NCBI GenBank assembly: GCA_023429985.1
Contig: JAEZCV010000120.1
Coordinates: 1-17,502 of the forward strand
Length of the DNA: 17,502 nt
Direction of reading: 5' to 3'
Source of the DNA: Bacteroidota bacterium
GTDB taxonomy: Bacteria; Bacteroidota; Bacteroidia; Chitinophagales; Chitinophagaceae
A program made the position numbers and the translations under genes. Within the stretch, counting starts at the first letter, position 1; each line of letters opens with the position of its first letter. Shown in pieces: positions 1 through 7,273 of this stretch. The notes beneath the pieces were generated by a model, which was not told the DNA's origin, did not search any database, and worked only from the letters and a program-made list of their open reading frames with translations.

Positions 1-2
1 CG

Positions 3-1688
3 CCCGCAGTTGTTACAACAAACCAGGGCGATTCTGTTTTACAGGATTCTACGTTGCAGCCTCTCCCTTCCGGCGAATTTCAGCAATATGCAAGGGGATC
101 GGAACAACTGCAAACTATTGAGAACGATGTATTCAGGATCGTTTTCACCAATAAAGGGGGACAGCCTAAATCGGTGGAGCTGAAAAATTACAAGGCCCCC
201 GACAGTACCAATGTTCTTCTGGCAGCTTCTCCATTCGACCAGATCAGCTATGAGATCATCCCTGCTCCAAATACTACCACTCCCATAACTTCCTTATTCT
301 TTCAGCCGGGAAGCATCACTAAAAACGCCGATGGATCTTCTTCTGTTTCTTATTCATTAAATGCAAATGGAAAGTCTATAGTTCACCAGTACGTGGTGAA
401 GCCTGGCCAGTACATGATCGACTTCAATATTATTGTTGATGGTGTGAACCAGTTGTTCAATAACAACACTATCAACTTCGTATGGCAGAATAAAGCCGTG
501 CAGCTGCAAAAAGATCTTTCTTATGAAAGACAACAATCGCAGGTAAGTTTTATGGTAGAAGATGAATATGATTATGAATCTGCCATGAGTTCCGACAGGC
601 TGGAATGGAACAATCCTGTAAGCTGGGTAGGCGTAAAGCAACAGTTCTTTAATTCCACGCTCCTGGCAAAAAATAAATTTTCATCGGGTATGCTGGAGTG
701 GACTGCTCCGCAAACAGGCGATCAGAAAACTGTTGTACAGGCTACCGCTTATTTAAAATATACTTTGCCGGGTACAGCGCAGGCCTCCGTTCCTCTTTCA
801 TTGTATTATGGTCCTACTGAGTATAAAACACTCAAGCAGTACGATAATAATATGGAGGAAATGGTGAACCTTGGAAGCGGTGTATTTGCTTTTGTAAAAT
901 ATATCAACCGCTGGATCATTCTTCCTGTATTTGATTTCCTGAGAACACTCACCAGCAATTATGGAATAGTAATTCTTTTGCTTACGCTTTTCATTCGTTT
1001 GCTTATATCTCCCTTAACTTACTCCAGTTACCTCAGTGGTGCAAAAATGAAAGCATTGCGCCCCGAAATTGAGCAACTGAAAGTAAAATATGGTGGCGAC
1101 CAGCAGCAGATCAGCATGGAACAAATGCGCCTTTTCAGGGAAGCAGGTGTTAATCCATTGGGCGGATGTATTCCAGGACTATTGCAAATTCCTATTTTCT
1201 TTGCTCTTTATAGTTTCTTTAATGCAAACGTGGCTTTAAGAGGAGAGAAATTTTTATGGGCTGATGACCTTTCCCAGTACGATTCCATTTTAGATTTTGG
1301 ATTTCATATTGCACTATTTGGCGATCACCTGAGTTTATTTACGCTTTTGGCGGTAATAACCAGTTTTATGATCTCGATCTATGCAATGAGTCTTACGCCC
1401 GACCAAAGCAATCCTATTTTGAAATACATGCCTTATTTCTTCCCGGTGATCCTGTTATTTGTTTTTAACAGTTTGCCGGCAGGTTTAACATGGTATTATA
1501 CGGTTTCAAATATAATTACGCTGATACTTCAATTTATTATTCAGAATTATATAATTAACCACGATAAGATCCTTGCCAACATTGAGGCTAACCGGAAAAA
1601 GCCTAAAACTAAATCAAAATGGCAGGAGCGTATTGAGCAGATGCAGGAGCAGCAAAAAGCCATGCAGGCCCGCAATAAGGGAAAATAA
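3..1688 (+). CDS. yidC: Membrane protein insertase YidC (5' end outside window)
   Basis: YidC inserts and folds inner-membrane proteins, alone or with SecYEG. The frame is already open at base 3 (reading PAVVTTNQGD), so the gene begins upstream; the in-frame TTG at 54 is not the start. About 560 codons are visible, so the missing part is probably the first transmembrane helix and a short linker. The first half is the periplasmic beta-rich domain (roughly bases 100-850). The second half is the conserved five-helix insertase core, with hydrophobic stretches near 960-1020, 1170-1215, 1310-1395, 1420-1470 and 1490-1545. An arginine (codon 996-998) lies in the first of these, in TLFIRLLISPLT, matching the conserved groove arginine of the family. 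The segment GVNPLGGCIPGLLQIPIFFALY is typical of YidC. The tail is Lys/Gln-rich and cytoplasmic, as in ribosome-binding YidC tails. A terminator follows directly. Confidence 0.96.
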   Translation, partial: PAVVTTNQGDSVLQDSTLQPLPSGEFQQYARGSEQLQTIENDVFRIVFTNKGGQPKSVELKNYKAPDSTNVLLAASPFDQISYEIIPAPNTTTPITSLFFQPGSITKNADGSSSVSYSLNANGKSIVHQYVVKPGQYMIDFNIIVDGVNQLFNNNTINFVWQNKAVQLQKDLSYERQQSQVSFMVEDEYDYESAMSSDRLEWNNPVSWVGVKQQFFNSTLLAKNKFSSGMLEWTAPQTGDQKTVVQATAYLKYTLPGTAQASVPLSLYYGPTEYKTLKQYDNNMEEMVNLGSGVFAFVKYINRWIILPVFDFLRTLTSNYGIVILLLTLFIRLLISPLTYSSYLSGAKMKALRPEIEQLKVKYGGDQQQISMEQMRLFREAGVNPLGGCIPGLLQIPIFFALYSFFNANVALRGEKFLWADDLSQYDSILDFGFHIALFGDHLSLFTLLAVITSFMISIYAMSLTPDQSNPILKYMPYFFPVILLFVFNSLPAGLTWYYTVSNIITLILQFIIQNYIINHDKILANIEANRKKPKTKSKWQERIEQMQEQQKAMQARNKGK

Positions 1689-1696
1689 GTTAAACT

Positions 1697-1725
1697 ATCC
1701 CGCTTTTACAAGGCGGGATTTTTTA
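1697..1725 (+). terminator. Intrinsic terminator of yidC
   Basis: A perfect 7-bp stem, ATCCCGC (1697-1703) with GCGGGAT (1713-1719), has a 9-nt loop and runs into six T's. It starts 9 bases after the yidC stop codon. Confidence 0.9.
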
Positions 1726-1746
1726 TATAAGCAACTAAAGCAGATA

Positions 1747-1775
1747 TTTGATACGTCTAAGCAGCATTAACTTTG
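1747..1775 (+). promoter_or_regulatory. Bacteroidota-type promoter for the GLPGLI-like gene
   Basis: TTTG at 1747-1750 and TAACTTTG at 1768-1775 are 17 bases apart, close to the Bacteroidota -33/-7 consensus (TTTG, about 19 bases, TAnnTTTG). The -7 box ends only 3 bases before the ATG at 1779, so the transcript would be leaderless or nearly so, if this is the promoter used. Confidence 0.6.
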
Positions 1776-1778
1776 GTT

Positions 1779-2435
1779 ATGAAAAATTTAGTTTTTGTCC
1801 TTGCCTTTCTCTTTTTTGCCCAATTGGGCTTGCATGCCCAGAAAAAGTTTTCAGAAGGAACGCTTTATTATGATGTGGTGATCAATACAGGAACCGACAA
1901 AACGCAAAATGCCGATTTTCTGGACGGTGCTACCAGCGCCGTTTATATAAAGGGAAATAAAAGCCGCACAGATATGGTGAGTCCTTTAGGCACCCAGTCA
2001 ACCATTGTTGATGGTGCCAAAAACCAGGTTGTAATTTTAAAGGAATATGGCGAGCAGAAGTTCATGATCAATCTTACCCCGGAAAACTGGAAAGATGCCA
2101 ATAAAAGTTTTGAGAACATTCAGTTCACCATTGATTCCTCCGCTACAAAAACCATATTAGGCTATAAATGCAGCAAGGCGGTTGGAACCCTGGCCGATGG
2201 CTCTACATTTACAGTTTGGTTTACCAAAGACCTTACTACGGATAATAAGGATTTTCAATATGCTACCCGCAGTTTGCCTGGCATAGCCCTGGAATACGAG
2301 ACTTCCATGGATAATATGAAAGTTACCTATACAGTTTCCCGCATCAGTTTCAGTCCGGTACCTGCAGCTAAATTTGACATTCCTAAATCGGGATACAGGG
2401 TGATGAGTTATGAGGAAAGTAAAACAGGATCTTGA
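1779..2435 (+). CDS. Secreted GLPGLI/DUF4412-like protein
   Basis: This 218-aa exported protein of unknown function belongs to the large GLPGLI/DUF4412-type group common in Bacteroidota. The start chosen is ATG 1779; an in-frame TTG six bases upstream overlaps the -7 promoter box. A signal peptide occupies about residues 1-20 (MKNLVFVLAFLFFAQLGLHA, cleavage before QKK). The mature part begins with the family-like EGTLYYDVVI strand and continues as alternating beta-strands. LPGIALEYE near residue 170 corresponds to the motif that names the GLPGLI family, here with a changed first residue. No catalytic residues are recognisable; the fold is probably a periplasmic or outer-membrane-associated beta-barrel or lipocalin-like shape. 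It stands alone between the yidC terminator and the tandem repeat. The family call is moderately sure; the function is not known. Confidence 0.75.
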   Translation: MKNLVFVLAFLFFAQLGLHAQKKFSEGTLYYDVVINTGTDKTQNADFLDGATSAVYIKGNKSRTDMVSPLGTQSTIVDGAKNQVVILKEYGEQKFMINLTPENWKDANKSFENIQFTIDSSATKTILGYKCSKAVGTLADGSTFTVWFTKDLTTDNKDFQYATRSLPGIALEYETSMDNMKVTYTVSRISFSPVPAAKFDIPKSGYRVMSYEESKTGS

Positions 2436-2554
2436 TTATCAGGATTAACAGGATTAGCAGGATGGAGAGATAATAAATGTGTAGAGATCATCAGGATGAA
2501 GAGATAATCAGGATGAAGAGATGATCAGGAAGGAGAGATTATCAGATTAGCGGG
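2435..2554. repeat. Tandem 17-bp minisatellite, about 7 degenerate copies
   Basis: From 2453 to 2554 the sequence divides exactly into six 17-base units starting at 2453, 2470, 2487, 2504, 2521 and 2538, preceded by an 18-base related unit at 2435. The consensus is close to ATNATCAGGATGAAGAG. Units at 2487 and 2504 differ at one position; those at 2470 and 2538 are the most decayed. The array fills the whole gap between two convergent genes: it begins at the stop codon of the GLPGLI-like gene and covers the last codons and stop of the minus-strand gene at 2547. No other terminator is visible in this gap. Confidence 0.85.
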
Positions 2555-2888
2555 CGGGGTTGAATTTGATCTTGTCGAGCAATACCTTCTTTTTCAGGGG
2601 CAGTACATAAGTAGCATTGCCTTTTTGAAAAGTGGCATTTGTGTTGATCATAATGAACTTCTTATCGGGGGCAATTTCAAGAATGTGATTGCTTTTATAA
2701 TCATAACCTGTTCGAAGGGTAAAAGTTTTGGAAGATAATACAGCGGTTTTTTTCTGCGGAGCAGGCGTTCCCTTCTTTTTATGACCATCACCCAAAGTTG
2801 CAAAAGCCGCAACAGACACTGTAATACAAACCACAGTGGCTATTTTCAGCTTTAAAAATCGTTTAATTATGGATGAATTGAAAGTCAT
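2547..2888 (-). CDS. Small secreted protein of unknown function
   Basis: This is a 113-aa protein. A basic N-terminus is followed by a hydrophobic stretch at about residues 14-32 (LKIATVVCITVSVAAFATLG), a signal peptide or anchor. A Lys/Pro/Thr-rich linker comes next, then a compact domain with FTLRTGYDYKSNHIL and a basic end (YVLPLKKKVLLDKIKFNP). I recall similar short proteins in Chitinophagaceae but know of no function. A good TATCTTTG box lies just upstream, supporting the ATG at 2888. Its stop codon falls inside the 17-bp tandem repeat, so the last residues may vary with repeat changes. It could be a small periplasmic or surface protein. Confidence 0.65.
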   Translation of the reverse strand: MTFNSSIIKRFLKLKIATVVCITVSVAAFATLGDGHKKKGTPAPQKKTAVLSSKTFTLRTGYDYKSNHILEIAPDKKFIMINTNATFQKGNATYVLPLKKKVLLDKIKFNPAR

Positions 2889-2895
2889 TCTAGAG

Positions 2896-2903
2896 CAAAG
2901 ATA
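2896..2903 (-). promoter_or_regulatory. -7 promoter box (TATCTTTG) of the small secreted protein gene
   Basis: Read on the minus strand, 2903-2896 is TATCTTTG, a full match to TAnnTTTG, 7 bases before the start codon. No good -33 TTTG is found at the expected distance. Confidence 0.5.
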
Positions 2904-2968
2904 ATATTAAATATTAACATTTTTTCTACCATTCATCAAATTTCTTATATAATTATTAACGTGTGGGG

Positions 2969-3019
2969 ACAACAATTGTTGTTCTAAACTTGGTAATATT
3001 TATCCGAAGAATTAATTTG
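2969..3019 (+). promoter_or_regulatory. Promoter with upstream 14-bp palindrome, TPR gene
   Basis: CTTG at 2989-2992 and TTAATTTG at 3012-3019 are exactly 19 bases apart and each one mismatch from the Bacteroidota -33/-7 consensus. A perfect 14-bp palindrome, ACAACAATTGTTGT (2969-2982), ends 6 bases upstream of the -33 box, where an activator or repressor dimer could bind. The operator reading is inference. Confidence 0.4.
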
Positions 3020-3033
3020 AACAAACTTCTGAA

Positions 3034-4452
3034 ATGATAAGTGACCCATACCAGGACAGGGAGAGTATAGATGAGCTTTTGAAGTTATATAACAACCTCA
3101 GGAACGGCCAGTCCGGAATTTTCCTGGAGGAGGATGCTTTTGAAAAGATTATTGACTACTACGAAGAACAGGAGGAAATGAGCAAAGCCCTTGAAGCAGC
3201 TGAAACTTCTCTTGAATATTTTCCATTTTCTGCTCCATTAATGATTAAAAAAGCCAACCTGCTGCTGGGTGTTCGTAAATATATGGATGCCCTGGACCTG
3301 CTGGAAAAGGCTGAACTTTTTGATGCCACAGACATCAACCTTTATATTTTAAAAACCGATGCCTACCTGGCCATGGACATGCAGGAAAAAGCCGTGGCGC
3401 TGCTGGAAAAGGCTGTGGCATCTTTCGAAGGTGAAGAAAAGATTGAACTGCTTTTTGAGCTGGCGGATGTATATGATGATTACGAGGAATTTGACAAGGT
3501 TTTCGATTGCCTTGCCGTGATTTTACAGGAAGAACCAACCAGCGAAGAAGCCTTATATAAAATTTGCTTCTGGACCGACTTTACCGGGCGTAATGAAGAA
3601 AGCATTCAAATACACCGGAAAATAATTGATGATTATCCATTTAGCGAACTGGCATGGTTTAACCTGGGAGCGGCTTACCAGGGACTTAAACTATACGAAA
3701 AAGCCATTGATGCCTACCAATATGCCCTGGCCATTGATGAAAAATTTGATTATGCTTACCGAAATATTGGAGATGCCTGTATAAGGTTAAGAAAGTACAG
3801 AGAGGCCATTGAGGCGCTGGAAAAAGTTCTGGAACTTTCCAAGCCGGAAGAGGTGATTTACGAAGCGATTGGACATTGTTATGATCACCTGAAAAATTAT
3901 GCACAGGCAAGGTTCAATTACCGTAAGGCTAGTCATTTAAACCCCGACGACAGCAAATTGTATTATAAGATCGCATGCACCTACTATAACGAAAAACAAT
4001 ATGGAAGTGCAGTTAAGCAACTTGAATCGGCATTAAAAATTCATCGCCTACAACCGGATTATAATCTTTTAATGGGCGAGTGTAAAATGCAGCTTGAAGA
4101 AATAAAAGAAGCCGTACAATTTCTTTCCACGGCAGTACGCGTGAGGCCACGCAATATTTCCGGTTGGGAGGCCCTGATCAGGTGTCTGTACAATGCAGGT
4201 TTTTTCAGCGAAGCAAGGCAGCAGGCACTGGCGGCTTTAAGTCATACAAATGCAAAACCTGTTTTTTATTATTATCTCAGTGCCATATTATTCTCCATGA
4301 ATAAATCGAAGGAAGCCTTATTATATCTCGAGAAAGGATTATCATCAACAACAAGGCATTTAAAAAAGTTTGTTGATCTTAATCCGGCCATTTTGCAGAA
4401 TCCCCAGGTGGTAGATGTAGTAGCCCGCTATAAAAGAAGCAGAAAAGGATAA
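3034..4452 (+). CDS. TPR-repeat protein, cytoplasmic
   Basis: This 472-aa protein is built almost wholly of tetratricopeptide repeats, helix pairs that act as protein-binding scaffolds. There is no signal peptide or membrane segment, so it should be cytoplasmic. The best repeats lie between about residues 206 and 345, for example AWFNLGAAYQGLKLYEKAIDAYQYALAI and YRNIGDACIRLRKYREAIEALEKVLEL, with the usual W/L-G-A-Y-A-A-P pattern. The N-terminal 200 residues are acidic and more diverged but keep the helix-pair rhythm (DALDLLEKAELF, KAVALLEKAVASF). No enzyme domain is fused to it. It precedes the ComA-family gene by 57 bases on the same strand with no terminator between, so they may share transcripts, although a separate TATTTTTG box lies in the gap. 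The binding partner is not known. Confidence 0.88.
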   Translation: MISDPYQDRESIDELLKLYNNLRNGQSGIFLEEDAFEKIIDYYEEQEEMSKALEAAETSLEYFPFSAPLMIKKANLLLGVRKYMDALDLLEKAELFDATDINLYILKTDAYLAMDMQEKAVALLEKAVASFEGEEKIELLFELADVYDDYEEFDKVFDCLAVILQEEPTSEEALYKICFWTDFTGRNEESIQIHRKIIDDYPFSELAWFNLGAAYQGLKLYEKAIDAYQYALAIDEKFDYAYRNIGDACIRLRKYREAIEALEKVLELSKPEEVIYEAIGHCYDHLKNYAQARFNYRKASHLNPDDSKLYYKIACTYYNEKQYGSAVKQLESALKIHRLQPDYNLLMGECKMQLEEIKEAVQFLSTAVRVRPRNISGWEALIRCLYNAGFFSEARQQALAALSHTNAKPVFYYYLSAILFSMNKSKEALLYLEKGLSSTTRHLKKFVDLNPAILQNPQVVDVVARYKRSRKG

Positions 4453-4478
4453 ATTAAAAGCTTTGATTTAGACTTTCT

Positions 4479-4486
4479 TATTTTTG
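4479..4486 (+). promoter_or_regulatory. -7 promoter box (TATTTTTG) for the ComA-family gene and aroE
   Basis: TATTTTTG is a full match to TAnnTTTG, 23 bases before the ATG at 4510. The nearest TTTG upstream (4462-4465) is only 13 bases away, so the -33 element is poor. Confidence 0.45.
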
Positions 4487-4509
4487 CGCCCAAATTACAA
4501 TAGCCATCT

Positions 4510-5283
4510 ATGAATTTTAATCTATCGCAGATCCCGGACCGTTTTACAAAACCCAGGACTTCCGGAATTACAATGGTAATGGATAAAGGGTTGAGTGTGC
4601 AGGAAGCGCAGCAGTTTTTAAGTGTCTGCGATCCGCATGTTGATGTTATAAAACTTGGTTTTGGAACTTCTTTTGTTACACCAAACCTTGTAGATAAACT
4701 TGAAGTTTACAAATCTTATAATATACCTGTGTATTTTGGTGGAACCCTGTTTGAAGCTTTTTTGATCAGGAACCAGTTTGAAGATTATATTTCCATTTGT
4801 AAAGATTTTGGATTTCAGTATATGGAAGTAAGTGATGGTTCCATTGAAATTCCCCATGCGGAAAAATGTGGTTATATAGAAAAGCTTACAAAATACGGAA
4901 CCGTTTTAAGTGAAGTGGGTAGTAAGGATGCAGCTCACATTATTCCTCCTTATAAATGGATTGAACTGATGCGTTCCGAACTAAATGCCGGATCTACTTA
5001 TGTAATTGCCGAAGCAAGGGAAGCCGGTAACGTTGGTATTTACCGCGGTACTGGTGAGGTAAGGGAAGGTCTTGTACAGGAAATATTAACGCAGATACCT
5101 GAAGAAAAAATCATTTGGGAAGCGCCGCAAAAAGCCCAGCAACTTTACTTCATCGAATTAATAGGATGCAATGTAAATCTTGGAAATATTGCTCCGGCAG
5201 AGGTTATTCCACTGGAAGCCATGCGTATTGGTTTGCGTGGCGATACTTTCCACCTTTACCTTAACAAGGAAAATTCAAAATGA
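4510..5283 (+). CDS. ComA-family phosphosulfolactate synthase-like enzyme
   Basis: This 257-aa TIM-barrel protein belongs to the ComA family (Pfam PF02679). The founding enzyme joins sulfite to phosphoenolpyruvate to give (R)-2-phospho-3-sulfolactate, the first step of archaeal coenzyme M synthesis; Bacillus YitD and the plant heat-stress protein HSA32 are relatives. Family motifs are all present: VIKLGFGTS (47-54), PVYFGGTLFE (73-82), EVSDGSIEI (106-114), LSEVGSKD (133-140), EAREAGNVGIYRGTGEVR (168-185), WEAPQKAQQLYFI (203-215) and MRIGLRGDT (238-246). Length is normal. The stop overlaps the aroE start (ATGA), so the two are translationally coupled. Members in Bacteroidota have no role I know of, and no coenzyme M pathway genes are visible here, so the true product may differ. 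The family is sure; the exact reaction is not. Confidence 0.88.
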   Translation: MNFNLSQIPDRFTKPRTSGITMVMDKGLSVQEAQQFLSVCDPHVDVIKLGFGTSFVTPNLVDKLEVYKSYNIPVYFGGTLFEAFLIRNQFEDYISICKDFGFQYMEVSDGSIEIPHAEKCGYIEKLTKYGTVLSEVGSKDAAHIIPPYKWIELMRSELNAGSTYVIAEAREAGNVGIYRGTGEVREGLVQEILTQIPEEKIIWEAPQKAQQLYFIELIGCNVNLGNIAPAEVIPLEAMRIGLRGDTFHLYLNKENSK

Positions 5284-6011
5284 TAAACTTTGGCCTGATA
5301 GGTAAGAGCCTTATTCATAGCTTTTCCCCCGGCTATTTCAATAAGAAATTTAAAGAACAGGAACTGGATGATCATGCTTACCTGGCATTTGAAATTCCTT
5401 CCATCAGCAAACTTCCCGACATATTGAAGTTGCATCCCGGGCTTAAAGGACTGAATGTAACCATTCCTTACAAGCAATCGGTTTTGCACTACCTGCATGT
5501 TAAACACCAAATGGTTGACAAAACCGGTGCCTGTAACTGTATTAAAATTGCCGACGGGAAACTGCATGGCTTTAATACCGATGTTAACGGCTTTTATGGT
5601 GCCATCAAACCTTTATTACTTCCTCATCATAAACAGGCATTGATTTTGGGTTCAGGAGGATCTTCAAAAGCGGTAGCCGAAGCATTTAATCAGCTGCAGA
5701 TCGAGCATAAAACTGTTTCGCGCGAGGTAAAACCGGGTTATGTAAACTATGAAGATCTGGATGAGGAAATGATGGCTTCCCATACAATTATCGTTAACAC
5801 TACACCGCTGGGAATGTTTCCCGAAATAAAGGATTGTCCGCCTGTTCCATATCAGTATGTTTCACCACGGCATTTGATGTTTGACTTAATTTATAATCCG
5901 GCACAAACCATTTTTCTTAAAAAGGGGGAGGAGCAGGGAGCTGTTACCGAAAACGGGTACAATATGCTGGTATTGCAGGCAGAAGAAAGCTGGAAGATCT
6001 GGAATGCTTAA
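5280..6011 (+). CDS. aroE: Shikimate dehydrogenase AroE
   Basis: AroE reduces 3-dehydroshikimate to shikimate with NADPH, the fourth step of the shikimate pathway towards aromatic amino acids. The 243-aa protein is at the short end of the family. Visible motifs are the shikimate-binding Ser pair in HSFSP (13-17), GLNVTIPYK with catalytic Lys65, GACNCI (83-88), GFNTDVNGF with catalytic Asp101, the nucleotide-binding loop LGSGGSSKA (123-131), NTTPLGMFP, DLIYNP and the C-terminal GYNMLVLQAEESW. ATG 5280 overlaps the previous stop by four bases. The stop codon (6009-6011) overlaps that of the convergent thioesterase gene by four bases, so there is no space for a terminator between the two. Confidence 0.95.
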   Translation: MINFGLIGKSLIHSFSPGYFNKKFKEQELDDHAYLAFEIPSISKLPDILKLHPGLKGLNVTIPYKQSVLHYLHVKHQMVDKTGACNCIKIADGKLHGFNTDVNGFYGAIKPLLLPHHKQALILGSGGSSKAVAEAFNQLQIEHKTVSREVKPGYVNYEDLDEEMMASHTIIVNTTPLGMFPEIKDCPPVPYQYVSPRHLMFDLIYNPAQTIFLKKGEEQGAVTENGYNMLVLQAEESWKIWNA

Positions 6012-6430
6012 TTTGTAAGTTTTTCTTTCGCGGTTTCGGGAAGTGCCACGATCTTTCTTTTATTATAATCGAAACAGATCATTCCTGTTTTTGCAATTAC
6101 AATTAATTTTCCTTCCTGGTTCAATATTTTGTAATAAAGGTCGAAGCCTGCTTTAGCTAGATCCGTTGCCTTTACAAATGCGGTTAAAACATCGCCATAA
6201 AAAATTTCCGATTTAAATTCAATGGCAACATCTCCCATTATAAGTGAAACACCATCAACTTCCATTTCGGTATAATTCTTAGAGGACAGGAATTGCATTC
6301 TTGCCTCGTGAATAATGGAGAGTACGGAATCATTACCTGCATGTCCGCCATAATTTATATCGGTGATGCGAACAGGAATGGTACATTGAAATAAAAACTT
6401 CTCCGGTAAGTGTAATTTGATCCTGGCCAT
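6008..6430 (-). CDS. Acyl-CoA thioesterase, 4HBT hot-dog family
   Basis: This 140-aa single-domain protein has the pattern of YbgC/FadM-type thioesterases, which hydrolyse acyl-CoA or similar thioesters in the cytoplasm. The key region is VRITDINYGGHAGNDSVLSI (20-39), then IHEARMQFL. It corresponds to the family pattern R-x-x-D-x-x-x-x-G-H-x-x-N-x-x, with Asp24 in the usual catalytic place. A later segment, VAIEFKSEIFYGDVL, matches the central strand and turn. The substrate cannot be read from sequence. It is the last gene of the five-gene minus-strand operon, starting 3 bases after the anti-sigma stop. Its own stop overlaps the aroE stop from the opposite strand. Confidence 0.85.
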   Translation of the reverse strand: MARIKLHLPEKFLFQCTIPVRITDINYGGHAGNDSVLSIIHEARMQFLSSKNYTEMEVDGVSLIMGDVAIEFKSEIFYGDVLTAFVKATDLAKAGFDLYYKILNQEGKLIVIAKTGMICFDYNKRKIVALPETAKEKLTN

Positions 6431-6433
6431 GCA

Positions 6434-7273
6434 TTAATTAGGTTCGGTAAGATTTCTGAGCAGGGACATGATGCCGGTAAAATCGTTATTGGTTGACTGG
6501 CTGGCCATCTTTTCCTGCAGTATTTTTTTCTGTTCCTGGCATATCCATTCTTCTTTTACACAATTGAAGAATTCAACCAGTTTTTTTGAAACTTTCATTG
6601 CCTGCCCTTCACCATCGCTGTACACCATGTATTTTTCAACCGGGATGTTGGATGTTGCCGTTTTTTTGGTTGCAGCTTCTTCGGGAATAAAAGAATGAGT
6701 AACCATGATGTTGTTCATACCTGGTTGGGCAATTTCCGAAATGCGTCCGGCTAAGGCATAACCATCGAAGCGACTTTCTTTACTGTTGCCCGTATTTCGG
6801 GAATAAGCTGTTGTTGCTTTTGATTTGGAAGAAGCCATCATTTGTTTGGATGCGGGAGTATTCCTTTCTGCATCCTGCAATTCAGTTGTATTTTCTTTGG
6901 CAAGATCACTGTTGGTTTGAGGAGCAGCAGTTGATGGTGGTATTGTAACAGCAGGTATTTGGGAAATAGCAGGTGTTGATTCTTTCCTGTTTATGAAAAA
7001 TACAGCGGATATTGCAAGAATGAGAACTGCAGCAGCTGCAGCCACCCGGTTGAACTTCCGCCAATTGGTAACAGGAGCCGTTGTAGTTTGACCTTCCAGC
7101 CGTGATGCAATTTTATTCCAGCTTCCCTGAGGCGGCGTTACTTCATAGCCATCGAATTTATTGGCAAGCACTCCATTCAGACCTTCATCCAGGGCATTGC
7201 CAATATTTTCCCAGGCACCGGCAGGCGGTGTGGGCGCATATTGTAAAAGCTTTTTTTGAAGATCCGGTTTCAT
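6434..7273 (-). CDS. Probable one-TM anti-sigma factor
   Basis: This 279-aa protein directly follows an ECF sigma gene and shares one base with it (TAATG), the arrangement expected of a sigma/anti-sigma pair. A cytoplasmic N-terminal part (1-75) is followed by one membrane helix (about 76-95, RVAAAAAVLILAISAVFFIN) and a periplasmic part of some 180 residues. The N-terminal part holds two copies of a short motif, PTPPAGAWENIGNALD (14-29) and VTPPQGSWNKIASRLE (45-60), with Trp21 and Trp52 in matching positions; this could be the sigma-binding region. The periplasmic part is Ser/Thr/Ala/Lys-rich and disordered-looking, then ends in a helical segment with two cysteines (FFNCVKEEWICQEQ). It does not look like the zinc-binding ZAS anti-sigma family. 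The role rests on position and topology and is inferred. Confidence 0.7.
   Translation of the reverse strand: MKPDLQKKLLQYAPTPPAGAWENIGNALDEGLNGVLANKFDGYEVTPPQGSWNKIASRLEGQTTTAPVTNWRKFNRVAAAAAVLILAISAVFFINRKESTPAISQIPAVTIPPSTAAPQTNSDLAKENTTELQDAERNTPASKQMMASSKSKATTAYSRNTGNSKESRFDGYALAGRISEIAQPGMNNIMVTHSFIPEEAATKKTATSNIPVEKYMVYSDGEGQAMKVSKKLVEFFNCVKEEWICQEQKKILQEKMASQSTNNDFTGIMSLLRNLTEPN

Noticed and set aside
54..56. TTG as yidC start
   Set aside because: The frame is open to the window edge and the first membrane helix of YidC is missing, so the true start is upstream.
1773..1778. TTG start two codons upstream of ATG 1779
   Set aside because: It lies inside the -7 promoter box and would add only two residues to a good signal peptide.
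2435..2554. CRISPR-like array
   Set aside because: Units are contiguous 17-mers without spacers and differ among themselves; no cas genes are near.
4453..4509. Terminator between the TPR gene and the ComA-family gene
   Set aside because: No inverted repeat is present; only a TATTTTTG promoter box is seen.
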